Source of the DNA: Amycolatopsis orientalis DSM 40040 = KCTC 9412
GTDB lineage: Bacteria > Actinomycetota > Actinomycetes > Mycobacteriales > Pseudonocardiaceae
Assembly: GCF_000478275.1 (NCBI RefSeq)
Contig: NZ_ASJB01000083.1
Coordinates: forward strand, 1-64,000
Length of the DNA stretch: 64,000 bases
Direction of reading: 5' to 3'
The notes beneath the pieces are model-generated. The model ran no database searches. It was not told the DNA's origin and saw only the letters and a program-made list of their open reading frames with translations. Shown here piece after piece: positions 31,919-41,200 of the stretch; positions within the stretch are counted from its first letter, which is position 1, and each line of letters opens with the position of its first letter. Both the position numbers and the translations under genes were made by a program.

Positions 31919-33247
31919 TCAGGACTTCGACAGCCTGTCGAACTCCTCGCGCGGGTTGTTGATCTGGCCGAGCGAGATGACCTCGCGCCGGAACAGGCCG
32001 CCGAGCATCCAGTCGAACAGGATGCGGGTCTTGCGGTTCCACGTCGGCATCGCCTTGAGGTGGTACGCGCGGTGGAAGAGCCAGGCCGGGAAGCCCTTGA
32101 TCTTCAGGTTCAGCGCGTCGGCGACACCCTTGTGCAGGCCGAGGCTGGCCACCGCACCCAGGTTCTTGTGGTAGTAGTCCTTCGGCTTGCCGCCGCGGAT
32201 CACCTTGATGATGTTCTTCGCCAGCAGACGCGCCTGGCGAACGGCGTGCTGCGCGTTCGGCGGGCAGGTCGCGGTCGGGTCCTGTTCGGTGCGCGAGAGG
32301 TCCGGCACGGCGGCGTTGTCACCGGCGGTCCAGACGTCGGGGTGCCCGACGACCTGCATCGCGGCGGTGGCCTCGACGCGGCCGCGCTTGTCCAGCGGCA
32401 GGTCCGAGCTGGCGAGCACCGGGTTCGCCTTCACGCCGGCGGTCCAGATGATCGTGTCGGTGTCGAACTCGGTGCCGTCCGAAAGGACGACGTGGCCGTT
32501 CTCGAACGACTTCGCCGCTGTCGACAAATAGACTTCGATGCCGCGCTTCTCGAGCTGCTCGACGGTGTACACACCGAGCGTCTCGCGCACCTCGGGGAGG
32601 ATCCGCCCGGCCGCCTCGACGAGCACCCAGCGGATGTCCTCGACCTTGAGGTTCGGGTAGTAGTTCTCCACCGCGAAGCGGGTCATGTCCTCGAGTTCGG
32701 CGAGCGCCTCGATACCGGCGAACCCGCCGCCGACGACGGTGAACGTCAGCAGGCGCTTGCGCTGCTCGGGATCGAGCGTGCTGGCGGCCTCGTCCAGCTT
32801 CGTCATGACGTGGTTGCGCAGGTAGATCGCCTCACCGATGGTCTTGAAGGCGATACCTTCCTCGACCAGGCCGGGGATCGGCAGGATGCGCGCGACGGCA
32901 CCCAGCGCGACCACGAGGACGTCGTAGTTCAGCTGCTCGACGTGCCCGTCGGCGGCTTCGACCGTGACGGCCTTGCGCTCGTGCTCGATCTTCGTCACCC
33001 GCGCGGTGAGCACGTGGCAGCGCTTGAGCACGCGCCGCAGCGGCACGACCACGTGCCGCGGTTCGATCGCACCGGCCGCCGCCTCGGGCAGGAAGGGGGC
33101 ATAGGTCATGTGCGGCTGCGGGTCAACGACCGTCACGGACGCTTCGTTGGCCCGGAGCATCTTCTGGAGCCCGTACGCCGTGTAGAGCCCGACGTATCCA
33201 CCACCAAGGACGAGGATCCGTGTCGGTTCCGACTTAACACCAGCCAT
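31919..33247 (-). CDS. ndh: Type II NADH dehydrogenase (NDH-2)
   Basis: A 442-residue flavoprotein that feeds electrons from NADH to menaquinone without proton pumping. FAD-binding ILVLGGGYVGLYTAYGLQ at the N-terminus, NADH-binding TVVGGGFAGIEALAEL (about 165), and the second FAD motif DVWTAGDNAAVPD. A C-terminal amphipathic region (about 375-442) would attach to the membrane. The start is ATG 33247; upstream codons are non-homologous. A palindromic hairpin follows the stop. Confidence 0.92.
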   Translation of the reverse strand: MAGVKSEPTRILVLGGGYVGLYTAYGLQKMLRANEASVTVVDPQPHMTYAPFLPEAAAGAIEPRHVVVPLRRVLKRCHVLTARVTKIEHERKAVTVEAADGHVEQLNYDVLVVALGAVARILPIPGLVEEGIAFKTIGEAIYLRNHVMTKLDEAASTLDPEQRKRLLTFTVVGGGFAGIEALAELEDMTRFAVENYYPNLKVEDIRWVLVEAAGRILPEVRETLGVYTVEQLEKRGIEVYLSTAAKSFENGHVVLSDGTEFDTDTIIWTAGVKANPVLASSDLPLDKRGRVEATAAMQVVGHPDVWTAGDNAAVPDLSRTEQDPTATCPPNAQHAVRQARLLAKNIIKVIRGGKPKDYYHKNLGAVASLGLHKGVADALNLKIKGFPAWLFHRAYHLKAMPTWNRKTRILFDWMLGGLFRREVISLGQINNPREEFDRLSKS

Positions 33248-33331
33248 ATTTCTATAGTCGCACCCATCTGCTGAGATCGCTCGTAGACCCCATCCGGCTG
33301 TGACCAGCGTCGCCACCGCTTCCGCACCGAT

Positions 33332-34024
33332 TCAGTTCAGGCCGGCCACCGAGGTCGCGGCGGTGAGCACGTCGCACACCATGTCAAGCGTCAGGCGGCC
33401 GGTCTGGACATTGCGCTGCGACACGTGATAACAGCCGAAAAGCCGCAGGTCGCCGACGCTCACCTCGGCCCCGTGGCCGAATTTCGGGCGTGGCGCGGGC
33501 ACCGGCCAGCCCGCCTCGGCGAGCACCGGCAGCAGCGCCTGCCAGCCGAACGCGCCGAGGACCACGACGGCCTTCAGCGTCGGTTTCAGCAACGCGAGTT
33601 CGGCCGCGAGCCAGGATCGGCAGGTCTCCCGTTCCTCAGGTGTGGGCTTGTTGGCGGGTGGCGCGCATCGCACCGGCGAGACGATCCTGGTCCCCCGCAA
33701 CTCCAGACCGTCACCGATATGGGTCGACGTCGGCTGCGAGGCGACCCCGACCCGGTGAAGCGCCTTGAAGAGAACGTCACCGGAGGGGTCGCCGGTGAAC
33801 ATGCGGCCGGTCCGGTTCGCCCCATGGGCCGACGGGGCGAGGCCGACGATCGCCAGTGACGCGTCCGGCGGGCCGAATCCGGGCACCGGCCGGGCCCAAT
33901 AGGTGTCGCCGGCGAAGGCGGCGCGTTTGACCACGGCGATCTCCTCGCGCCACGCGACCAGCCGCGGGCACGCGCGGCAGCCGATGACCTCGGCGTCGAG
34001 TTCGGCGATCGACGAGAACTTCAC
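33332..34024 (-). CDS. Uracil-DNA glycosylase, family 5 (UDGb-like)
   Basis: A 230-residue DNA repair glycosylase. GCRACPRL and the later CAPP segment supply Fe-S cluster Cys residues; motif 1 is GLAPSAHGANRTGRMFTGD and motif 2 is HVSQRNVQTGRLT, both typical of family 5, which lacks the catalytic Asp of family 1. GTG 34024 overlaps the endonuclease V stop, forming a two-gene operon for deaminated bases (uracil, hypoxanthine). The longer Arg-rich upstream frame is antisense noise. Confidence 0.88.
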   Translation of the reverse strand: MKFSSIAELDAEVIGCRACPRLVAWREEIAVVKRAAFAGDTYWARPVPGFGPPDASLAIVGLAPSAHGANRTGRMFTGDPSGDVLFKALHRVGVASQPTSTHIGDGLELRGTRIVSPVRCAPPANKPTPEERETCRSWLAAELALLKPTLKAVVVLGAFGWQALLPVLAEAGWPVPAPRPKFGHGAEVSVGDLRLFGCYHVSQRNVQTGRLTLDMVCDVLTAATSVAGLN

Positions 34025-34707
34025 CGGACGAGTGCCTCCTTCAGCGTGTCGCGGGCGAGGCGGTCGGCGTGCCGGGTCGTCTCCGGCTGACGGAACGCGG
34101 GGCACAGCCTCAGCACCTGACGGCACGCGTTGTCGAGCGAGATCTTGTGCCCGACGGAGACGTAAAGCGGCTTCACCCCGTCCTGGGTGCGCAGGACGGC
34201 GCCGACCACCTCTCCGCCGTCCATCAGGGGTGCCCGGGCGCCGCGCTCCGGGCCCGGCTCGGCGTGCTCGCCGATGAACCGGGTCTTCCCCACTCCGACG
34301 GTCGGCAAACCGGTCACGACGCCGACGTGGCACGCCAGCCCGAACCGGCGTGGATGGGCGAGCCCGTGGCCGTCGCAGATCAGGAGGTCCGGCGTGTGGT
34401 CGAGGGCTCGCAGCGCGTCGAGAAGCGAGGGCAGCTCACGGAAGGCGAAAAGGCCGGGTTCGTACGGGAACGAGACCTCGGAAACGACGGTTCGCTTTTC
34501 CACGACCCGGAATTCGGCGGTTTCGAGCGTGACCGCGGCGGCGGCGATGAGGCCGCCGCCCTCGTCGTAGGCGACGTCGAGCCCGGTCACCGTGACGATC
34601 TCTTGTGGACAGCGATCCTCGCGATCGACCAGGCCACGCAGGGTTTCCTGGATTTCGATCGCTTCGGCGGCCGTACTCGGGCGATCATGCGCCGTGACGA
34701 TGTCCAC
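34021..34707 (-). CDS. nfi: Endonuclease V (deoxyinosine 3'-endonuclease)
   Basis: A 228-residue repair nuclease that nicks DNA 3' to hypoxanthine. Conserved TGLDVAYDE (metal Asp), FRELPSLLDAL, LLICDGHGLAHPRRFGLA, GVGKTRFIG and SVGHKISLDNA are all present. GTG 34707 (VDIVTAHDRP) is the most sensible start, 28 bp from the divergent peptidase gene; upstream frame is non-homologous. Coupled to the uracil-DNA glycosylase downstream. Confidence 0.88.
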   Translation of the reverse strand: MDIVTAHDRPSTAAEAIEIQETLRGLVDREDRCPQEIVTVTGLDVAYDEGGGLIAAAAVTLETAEFRVVEKRTVVSEVSFPYEPGLFAFRELPSLLDALRALDHTPDLLICDGHGLAHPRRFGLACHVGVVTGLPTVGVGKTRFIGEHAEPGPERGARAPLMDGGEVVGAVLRTQDGVKPLYVSVGHKISLDNACRQVLRLCPAFRQPETTRHADRLARDTLKEALVR

Positions 34708-34735
34708 CTGTACAGACTGCCAGTAGGTTGGAACC

Positions 34736-36232
34736 ATGCCGGATACCGATCCCGATGAGAAGGCCGTCGACGAGAAGGATGCCCCGTCGACGGAAACCAA
34801 GGTCGAGCCGATCGACGACCTGGTCACCACGAAGCACACACTGACGCTCAAGCGCCGGAAGCTCGCGTACACGGCCCAGACCGGCCGGATCGTGCTGCGG
34901 AAGGAGGTCATCACCGACGGCAAGTCCGAAGGCCACAAGGCCAAGGCCGAGGTGTTCGTGACCTCGTACACGCTCGACGACGCGGAGCCCGGCACGCGGC
35001 CGGTGACGTTCGCGTTCAACGGCGGACCCGGCTCGGCGAGTGTCTGGCTGCACATGGGCCTCCTCGGCCCGCGCCGTGTCCTGTCCGGCGACGTCGACGA
35101 CCCGGTCGCGCCGCCCTACGGACTGACCGACAACCAGGAAACCCTCCTCGCGCACAGTGACCTGGTGTTCATCGACCCGGTGTCGACCGGCTACTCGCGA
35201 GCGGTGGACGGCGAGAAGGCCAAGGAGTACCACGGGTACACGGCCGACATCGAGTCCATCGGCGAGGTCATCCGGCTGTGGGTCTCGCGCAAGCAGCGCT
35301 GGCTGTCGCCGAAGTTCCTGGCAGGCGAGTCGTACGGCACGCTCCGGGCGGCCGGTCTGGCGGCGCATCTGCAGGAACGCCACGGGATGTACCTGAACGG
35401 GCTGCTGCTGATCTCGTCCGTGCTGGACCTGGGCACACTGCGGTTCACCGAGGGCAACGACCTGCCGTACACGCTCTACGTGCCGACGTACGCGGCGATC
35501 GCGCACTACCACGGCCTCCACGGCGACCGCCCGCTCGACGACGTCCTCGCGGACGCCGAGGACTTCGCGGCCAAGGAACTCCCCTGGGCCCTCGCGCGCG
35601 GCGCACGTCTGTCCACACAGGACCGCGCCGAGGTCGTGGCGACACTCGCTTCCTTGACCGGTTTGAGCGAGTCCTATGTGGACAGGGTCAACCTGCGGAT
35701 CGAGCATGTCCGGTACTTCACGGAACTCCTGCGGGACAAGGGTCTCACCGTCGGCCGGATGGACGGGCGGTTCACCACCTGGGAACCCGACGGCGGCCGC
35801 GAGCACATGAGCGACGATCCTTCGATCTCACGGATCATCGGCGCCTACGCGAGCGGCCTCAACCACTACGTGCGGGCCGAGCTGGGTTACGAGAACGACC
35901 TTCCCTACGAACTCCTGTCGATGGACGTGTTCAAGGCCTGGTCCTACTCCGACTTCGAAGGGCGCTCGGTGTCCTCTGTGGACTCGCTCGCTTCCGCCAT
36001 GCGAGCGAATCCGCATCTACGGATTCACGTCGCTTTCGGGCACTATGACGGCGCGACGCCTTACTTCGCTTCGGAGCATGTGTTGGCACACCTTCAGATC
36101 CCCGAGGAGCTGCGGGAGAACATCGACACGGCGTACTACCCCGCGGGGCACATGATGTACGTGCACGAGGAGTCGCGGGTGCGGCAGTCGAAGGACCTGG
36201 CGAAGTTCGTGAAGGCCGCCTCGGGCCAGTAG
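34736..36232 (+). CDS. S10 family serine carboxypeptidase-like protein
   Basis: A 498-residue peptidase S10 homologue. NGGPGSASVWLHMG forms the oxyanion region, GESYGTLRA carries the Ser nucleophile, and PAGHMMYVHEES the His; the Asp is probably in HVAFGHYDGATP. No signal peptide is present, unlike the vacuolar eukaryotic enzymes, so it is likely cytoplasmic or released. Substrate unknown. Followed by a perfect palindrome. Confidence 0.88.
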   Translation: MPDTDPDEKAVDEKDAPSTETKVEPIDDLVTTKHTLTLKRRKLAYTAQTGRIVLRKEVITDGKSEGHKAKAEVFVTSYTLDDAEPGTRPVTFAFNGGPGSASVWLHMGLLGPRRVLSGDVDDPVAPPYGLTDNQETLLAHSDLVFIDPVSTGYSRAVDGEKAKEYHGYTADIESIGEVIRLWVSRKQRWLSPKFLAGESYGTLRAAGLAAHLQERHGMYLNGLLLISSVLDLGTLRFTEGNDLPYTLYVPTYAAIAHYHGLHGDRPLDDVLADAEDFAAKELPWALARGARLSTQDRAEVVATLASLTGLSESYVDRVNLRIEHVRYFTELLRDKGLTVGRMDGRFTTWEPDGGREHMSDDPSISRIIGAYASGLNHYVRAELGYENDLPYELLSMDVFKAWSYSDFEGRSVSSVDSLASAMRANPHLRIHVAFGHYDGATPYFASEHVLAHLQIPEELRENIDTAYYPAGHMMYVHEESRVRQSKDLAKFVKAASGQ

Positions 36233-36253
36233 GGGACGCCTGCCCCCTGGCAA

Positions 36254-36310
36254 GTGCCATGAAAGGTCCTTTCCTTGCAAATTTTGCAAGGAAAGGACCT
36301 TTCATGGCAC
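36254..36310. repeat. Family B perfect palindrome, 28-bp arms
   Basis: Arms 36254-36281 and 36283-36310 are perfectly complementary around one base. The inner 23 bp of each arm (core AAAGGTCCTTTCC) are identical to the palindrome at 37339-37391, whereas the outer bases differ yet stay self-complementary. It lies 21 bp after the S10 peptidase stop. Confidence 0.92.
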
Positions 36311-36353
36311 TCAGGCACCAAGTTCTGTCGGACCCACCCCTGACCATGTTGAC

Positions 36354-37322
36354 ATGTACCTATCCAAAGCTCCGATTACGGACTCGTACCTACGTCAACA
36401 CAGCAGGCATGGCGTCATCCGTGTGGCGTCCTTGGAGAAGCTAGGGGTCACGCAAAGCACGGCGTACCGAAGATGCCAGCCTGGCGGAAGGTGGACTCAC
36501 CTCCTGCCAGGCGTTGTCCTTCTCTCGAAGGAACAACCGACCGCCCGGCAACGAGTCGAAGCCTCGTTGATGCTCACCGGCGGCCAGGGGGTCATCACCG
36601 GCTTCGAGGCCGCGCGCCGATACGGGCTACGGCAAGCCGGGCCTTACGGAACCGTCCATGTGCTCATTCCCCAACAGCGCAAAGTGCGAAGCGTCAAGTT
36701 CGCGATCTTCGAAAGAACGATCGCCATGCCGGACCATCGCATAGTCGAAGGGGTCCCGCTGGCCGCTCCGGCTCGAGCGGTCTTGGACGGCGTACGGCGC
36801 ATCCGCGACCTCGACCCAGTACGCGCCTTGCTGATCGAAACGGTCGAGACAGGTCTGTGCACAGTCGATGAACTGAGCGCCGAACTCGAGTCCGGCAGCA
36901 GGCGGGGAACCGCACTTCCCCGCGCCGTACTCCGAGAGCTCGCAGCCGAGGTCAAGTCGGTACCCGAGGCCGCCGCACTGGCGATCTGGAAGCGGGCGGG
37001 GCTACCTCCGGCCGAACGGAACGTAAGGATCCTCGACGCTTTCGGAAACTATGTTGGCAAGCCCGATTCATGGTGCGATGAACTCGCCATGGCGTGGGAA
37101 ATCGATTCGTATGCCTTCCACTTCGGAAGGGATGCCTACCGCAAGACACTCCACCGCAACAATCGGTACGCGGCTGCCGGAATCATCGTCGTGCAGACCT
37201 TGCCCTCCCGGATTCGCGACGAGCCGGACAAGGTCATCGCCGAGCTCAGGGCCGCAGCCGAGGCGGCGGCACGACGTCCGAGACCGGCCGTCTCCGTGGT
37301 CCGCACCGATCGGGCCGCCTGA
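36354..37322 (+). CDS. AbiEi-antitoxin-like / DUF559-like protein
   Basis: A 322-residue protein. The N-terminus resembles AbiEi-type antitoxin winged helices (LRQHSRHGVIRVASLEKLGV, YRRCQPGGRWTHLLPGVVLL). The C-terminus resembles DUF559/Vsr-like nuclease-fold proteins (DELAMAWEIDSYAFHFGRDA, IIVVQTLPSRI), though a complete active site is not obvious. No AbiEii-like nucleotidyltransferase toxin is adjacent. The gene sits alone between two copies of the same palindrome. Start uncertain: ATG 36354 lies next to a TTGACA. Confidence 0.65.
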   Translation: MYLSKAPITDSYLRQHSRHGVIRVASLEKLGVTQSTAYRRCQPGGRWTHLLPGVVLLSKEQPTARQRVEASLMLTGGQGVITGFEAARRYGLRQAGPYGTVHVLIPQQRKVRSVKFAIFERTIAMPDHRIVEGVPLAAPARAVLDGVRRIRDLDPVRALLIETVETGLCTVDELSAELESGSRRGTALPRAVLRELAAEVKSVPEAAALAIWKRAGLPPAERNVRILDAFGNYVGKPDSWCDELAMAWEIDSYAFHFGRDAYRKTLHRNNRYAAAGIIVVQTLPSRIRDEPDKVIAELRAAAEAAARRPRPAVSVVRTDRAA

Positions 37323-37338
37323 CTGCCCAGCCCGCAAC

Positions 37339-37391
37339 GCTATGAAAGGTCCTTTCCTTGCAAAATTTGCAAGGAAAGGACCTTTCATAGC
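37339..37391. repeat. Family B perfect palindrome, 26-bp arms
   Basis: Arms 37339-37364 and 37366-37391 around a single A. The inner 23 bp of each arm match the copy at 36254-36310. It lies between the convergent AbiEi-like and subtilase genes and so may terminate both. Confidence 0.92.
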
Positions 37392-37412
37392 ACTCTCAGC
37401 GGAACCGAAGCA

Positions 37413-39134
37413 TCAGCCTCGCAGGTACTGGGCACCGTGGGTGACGGCCGACCAGGCGTCAACGGCACCGTGACCGTAGAAGCCGTTGAACGAAGCGTCA
37501 CCGACGCAGGTCGCGGTGAACGACGCGTCCCGGCCTTCGTCCAGGTAGTCGACGGTCCGCGGCACCGGGCAGGCGATGTCGGAGGCCGTGCCCTCGAGCA
37601 CCCGCTGCACCGCGTCCGGGTCCATCCCGAAGTCACGCGAACCCTTGCCGTACTGCGAAACGATGAGCGCGGCGACACCGGTCGCGTGCGGCGACGCCAT
37701 CGACGTCCCCTGCAGCCACTGGTAGTAGCCGACGCGGCCGTCGGCGGCGGTCGCCTTCTGGATGCCGGCGGTGACACCGTCGGGCGTGATGTTCCCGGCG
37801 GCGTCGATGTTGCCTTCCGCGACGCCGACGTTCCGCGGGTACGTCGAGAGGATCTGGTTCTCGAGCGTCCGGAACCACGGGGTGCCGAAGTAGTCACGGA
37901 AGTATCCGCCGGGCGCGGAGACCGAGATCTGCTCGACGCCGTAGTTCGAGTAGTCCGCCTTCGCCTGCGACGGCCCGAAGGACGAGACGCCGATCGTGTG
38001 CGGGCCCTCGACGGGCAGCGAGAGGCAGCTCGCGTTGTCGATCTGCCGCGGGTGCGTGCTGTTCGACGGGTAGTCCGGGCTCGAAGCGTCCGGCTGCGGG
38101 GCGCCGAGGTCGGTGTGCTGGTTGCCCAGCGACACGACCTGGCTGACGCCCTTGCGGTGCGCGTAGTTCAGCGCACGGGTCGTCGCCTCGATGATGGTCC
38201 GCTGTTCCGCCTGCTCCGCGGCCGAGTCGGCCGGGTTGGAAGCGCAGTTGTAGAGCCAGGGGTCGGTGTAGAAGCTCATGTTGACGACGTCGACACCGGC
38301 GTCACCGGCGTAGGTGATCGCGTCCACGGTCGGCTGCAGGAAGAAGAAGCCCGAGTCCTGGCCGGCGCGGAGGTTCACCAGCGTCACGTTCGGCGCGACG
38401 CCCGAGACGCCGAAGCCGTTCGCGGCGGCGCCGATGGTGCCGGCGACGTGCGTGCCGTGCCCGTTGTCGTCGACGTCGGTGGGGTCGACGCAGCCGCGGT
38501 ACTCGCACGGTCCGTCGACGGGCTCACCGTTCACGTCGGCGACGATGTCCTTCGTGAAGTTCCGCGACGCGGCCCGGTCGAAGTTCGGCGCGATGTCCGG
38601 GTGACTCGCGTCGACACCGGTGTCGATGATGCCGACCTTCACCCGCTTGTCGCCCGGCTGGACGGTGCGCGAAAGGTCCGAACGGACGGATTTGAGACCC
38701 CAGAGCTGACCATCGAGCGGGTCGAGCCCGGCGGACTGGGCCGAAGCGGCCTTCGGCGCCGAAGCAGCCCCGCGGCTCTCCTTCTCGACGGCGTTCGACT
38801 TGACCTTCGCCTTGTCGCTCTTCGGCGCGGAGCCGATCGGCTTCGCTTTGGCCGCACCGAAAACCGAACGGTCCGCGGAGACGCGCTCGGCGAAACCGTT
38901 GGCGGGCGCGGTCGCGGTGATCAGGCCGACCGCGGCGTTGCTGGTCACGACGGTGCCACCGGCGGCACGGATCGCCCGTTCCGCCGAAGCGACGCTTTGG
39001 CCGTCACGGGCCAGAACGGAGAATTCGGTCGTCGCCCCGGAAAGCCGCGGTTGGGCGGACGCCGACGGCGCGGCGAGGATGGCACCGAACAGCGGTACCG
39101 CCAAGGCGATGACGAGAGATCTGGGTCTTTTCAC
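37413..39134 (-). CDS. Secreted S8 subtilisin-like serine protease
   Basis: A 573-residue subtilase. Signal peptide (about 1-28, ending SASAQ), an I9-like prodomain with an Ala/Lys-rich linker (about 30-135), then the catalytic domain: Asp in VGIIDTGVDASHPD, His in NGHGTHVAGTIG, Ser in GTSMASPHATG. The start is GTG 39134 with AGGAGG immediately upstream, not the ATG seven codons earlier that overlaps this site. Expected to be extracellular and self-processing. Confidence 0.9.
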   Translation of the reverse strand: MKRPRSLVIALAVPLFGAILAAPSASAQPRLSGATTEFSVLARDGQSVASAERAIRAAGGTVVTSNAAVGLITATAPANGFAERVSADRSVFGAAKAKPIGSAPKSDKAKVKSNAVEKESRGAASAPKAASAQSAGLDPLDGQLWGLKSVRSDLSRTVQPGDKRVKVGIIDTGVDASHPDIAPNFDRAASRNFTKDIVADVNGEPVDGPCEYRGCVDPTDVDDNGHGTHVAGTIGAAANGFGVSGVAPNVTLVNLRAGQDSGFFFLQPTVDAITYAGDAGVDVVNMSFYTDPWLYNCASNPADSAAEQAEQRTIIEATTRALNYAHRKGVSQVVSLGNQHTDLGAPQPDASSPDYPSNSTHPRQIDNASCLSLPVEGPHTIGVSSFGPSQAKADYSNYGVEQISVSAPGGYFRDYFGTPWFRTLENQILSTYPRNVGVAEGNIDAAGNITPDGVTAGIQKATAADGRVGYYQWLQGTSMASPHATGVAALIVSQYGKGSRDFGMDPDAVQRVLEGTASDIACPVPRTVDYLDEGRDASFTATCVGDASFNGFYGHGAVDAWSAVTHGAQYLRG

Positions 39135-39210
39135 TTCATGCCTCCTGAAGAACACGATTCGTGCAAACTACGTGAGCGATCTCCGCATATCAACGAAGTC
39201 CCTACTAAAG

Positions 39211-40209
39211 TCAGGGGACGACGGTTTTTTCCTCCGCGAAATGACAGGCCGACAAATGTCCACCGGCCCGCGTGATCAATTCGGGTTCCTGCTCGGCGCA
39301 AATGTCCTGCGCCTTCCAGCACCGGGTGCGGAATCGGCAGCCCGACGGCGGGTCCAGCGGGCTCGGGACGTCGCCTTCCAGGCGAATCACCTGCCGCTGC
39401 CCACGCAACGCCGGATCGGCGACCGGGACCGCGGACAACAGCGCCTGCGTGTAGGGATGGGAAGGATGTTCGTAGATCTCCTCTTCCGTCCCCATTTCCA
39501 CGATCTTGCCGAGATACATCACCGCGACCCGCGTGGAAAGGTGACGGACAACGGACAGGTCGTGTGCGATGAACACATAGGAAAGGCCGAATTCCTTCTG
39601 CAGTTCACCGAGCAGGTTCATCACCTGCGCCTGGATCGAAACGTCCAGCGCGGAAACCGGCTCGTCGCAGATGATGACCTTCGGCCGCAACGCCAGCGCC
39701 CGCGCGATGCCGATGCGCTGCCGCTGCCCGCCGGAGAACTGGTGCGGATAGCGGTTGATGTGCTCGGGATTCAGCCCGACGACGTCGAGCAGCTCCCGCA
39801 CCTTCGCCGCCCGCGAACCCTTCGGCGCCACCTCGGTGTGGATCTCGAAAGGCTCGCCGACGATGTCGCCGACCGTCATCCTCGGGTTCAGCGAGGTGTA
39901 CGGATCCTGCAGCACGATCTGGATCTCGCGCCGCAACTTCCGGAGCCCGGATCCCCGTAACGCGAAGATGTCACGGCCTTCGAAGGTCGCGAGCCCGCTC
40001 GTCGGCTCCTCCAGGCGCATCAGCACCTGGGCCAAAGTGGACTTGCCGCAGCCGGATTCCCCCACCACGCCCAGGGTTTCGCCGGGCATGAGGTCGAATG
40101 AGACCCCGTCGACGGCCTTCACGTGACCTATCGTGCGTTTGACGAGGATGCCGGTCCGCACCGGGAAGTACTTAACCAGGTTCTCGACCCGCAGAATGGG
40201 CTCAGACAC
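39211..40209 (-). CDS. Oligopeptide/dipeptide ABC transporter ATP-binding protein (OppF/DppF type)
   Basis: A 332-residue ATPase. Walker A GESGCGKST, signature FSGGQRQRIGIARAL, Walker B VIICDEPVSALD, and the Opp-specific C-terminal Cys motif region (CRFRTRCWKAQDICAEQEP). It is last in the five-gene importer operon and overlaps the OppD-type gene by 8 bp. Together the two ATPases drive peptide uptake. Confidence 0.92.
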   Translation of the reverse strand: MSEPILRVENLVKYFPVRTGILVKRTIGHVKAVDGVSFDLMPGETLGVVGESGCGKSTLAQVLMRLEEPTSGLATFEGRDIFALRGSGLRKLRREIQIVLQDPYTSLNPRMTVGDIVGEPFEIHTEVAPKGSRAAKVRELLDVVGLNPEHINRYPHQFSGGQRQRIGIARALALRPKVIICDEPVSALDVSIQAQVMNLLGELQKEFGLSYVFIAHDLSVVRHLSTRVAVMYLGKIVEMGTEEEIYEHPSHPYTQALLSAVPVADPALRGQRQVIRLEGDVPSPLDPPSGCRFRTRCWKAQDICAEQEPELITRAGGHLSACHFAEEKTVVP

Positions 40210-41194
40210 GGTCGCTCACCACCTCGTCGGCGAAATGGCACGCGCTGACCCGGCCGAAACCGAGGCTTCGCAGGGCCGGCCGTTCGGACTCGCACCGGCT
40301 CTCCGCCCGGGGACAGCGCGGATGGAACGGACAGCCGGGCGGGACGTTCAGCAGGCTCGGCGGCAGGCCCTTGATGGTCTCCAGGGTCTGTCCTTTGAGG
40401 TCCAGCCGCGGCAGGGAGGCCATCAGCGCCTCGGTGTAGGGATGCCCCGGCGAGCGGAACAACTCGGTGACGTCGGCCTGTTCGACGATCCGGCCCGCGT
40501 ACATCACCGCGATCCGGTCGGCGACCTCGGCGACCACCGCCAGGTCGTGGGTGATCAGGATCAGCCCCATCCGCCGTTCGGCCTGGATCTCCGCCAGCAG
40601 GTCCATGATCTGGGCCTGCACGGTGACATCCAGCGCGGTCGTCGGCTCGTCCGCGATCAGCAGATCCGGGTCCAGCGCGAGCGACATGGCGATCATCGCG
40701 CGCTGCCGCATCCCGCCGGAGAACTGGTGCGGGTACTCGCGGACCCGGCGGGACGCGGCGGGGATGCGCACGATCTCGAGCAGTTCGATCGCGCGTTTGC
40801 GGGCGTCCTTTTTGGACATCCCCAGCCGGACCCGCAACTGCTCCTCGATCTGGAACCCGACGGTGAAGACGGGGTTCAGCGCCGAAAGCGCGTCCTGGAA
40901 GATCATCGCGATCCCGCCGCCCCGCACCTCACGCCGCCGCTCTTCGGTGGCGGTGAGCAGGTTCTCGCCGCGGTACCGGACGGCGCCGCGGGTGACGACG
41001 GCGGGCGGGCTGTCGAGGATTCCCATCACGGTCTGCGCCGTCACGCTCTTACCCGAACCGGATTCTCCCAGCACGGCAAGGGTTTCCCCGGCGTGCACGG
41101 AGTAGTCGACGCCGTTGAGCACGGTGGCGACACCGTCCGAGGTCCGGAATTCGACGTGGAGGTCTTCCACCTCGAGCAGTAGTTCGTTGTCCAC
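40202..41194 (-). CDS. Oligopeptide/dipeptide ABC transporter ATP-binding protein (OppD/DppD type)
   Basis: A 330-residue ATPase with Walker A GESGSGKSV, signature FSGGMRQRAMIAMSLA, Walker B LLIADEPTTALD and the C-terminal CPFHPRCPRAESRCE motif that can bind an Fe-S cluster in this subfamily. It starts 6 bp after the OppC-type gene. Confidence 0.92.
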   Translation of the reverse strand: MDNELLLEVEDLHVEFRTSDGVATVLNGVDYSVHAGETLAVLGESGSGKSVTAQTVMGILDSPPAVVTRGAVRYRGENLLTATEERRREVRGGGIAMIFQDALSALNPVFTVGFQIEEQLRVRLGMSKKDARKRAIELLEIVRIPAASRRVREYPHQFSGGMRQRAMIAMSLALDPDLLIADEPTTALDVTVQAQIMDLLAEIQAERRMGLILITHDLAVVAEVADRIAVMYAGRIVEQADVTELFRSPGHPYTEALMASLPRLDLKGQTLETIKGLPPSLLNVPPGCPFHPRCPRAESRCESERPALRSLGFGRVSACHFADEVVSDRV

Positions 41195-41200
41195 AGCCGC

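Noticed and set aside
32060..33274. Plus-strand open frame opposite ndh
   Set aside because: Antisense shadow; no domain, while the minus strand encodes a complete NDH-2.
36259..36321. Short ORFs beginning MKGPFLA within the palindromes
   Set aside because: They are translations of the perfect palindrome itself, readable on both strands, and not genes.
37437..39275. Long plus-strand open frame antisense to the S8 protease
   Set aside because: Arg/Val/Gly-rich product without any motif; it mirrors the codon bias of the real gene on the other strand.
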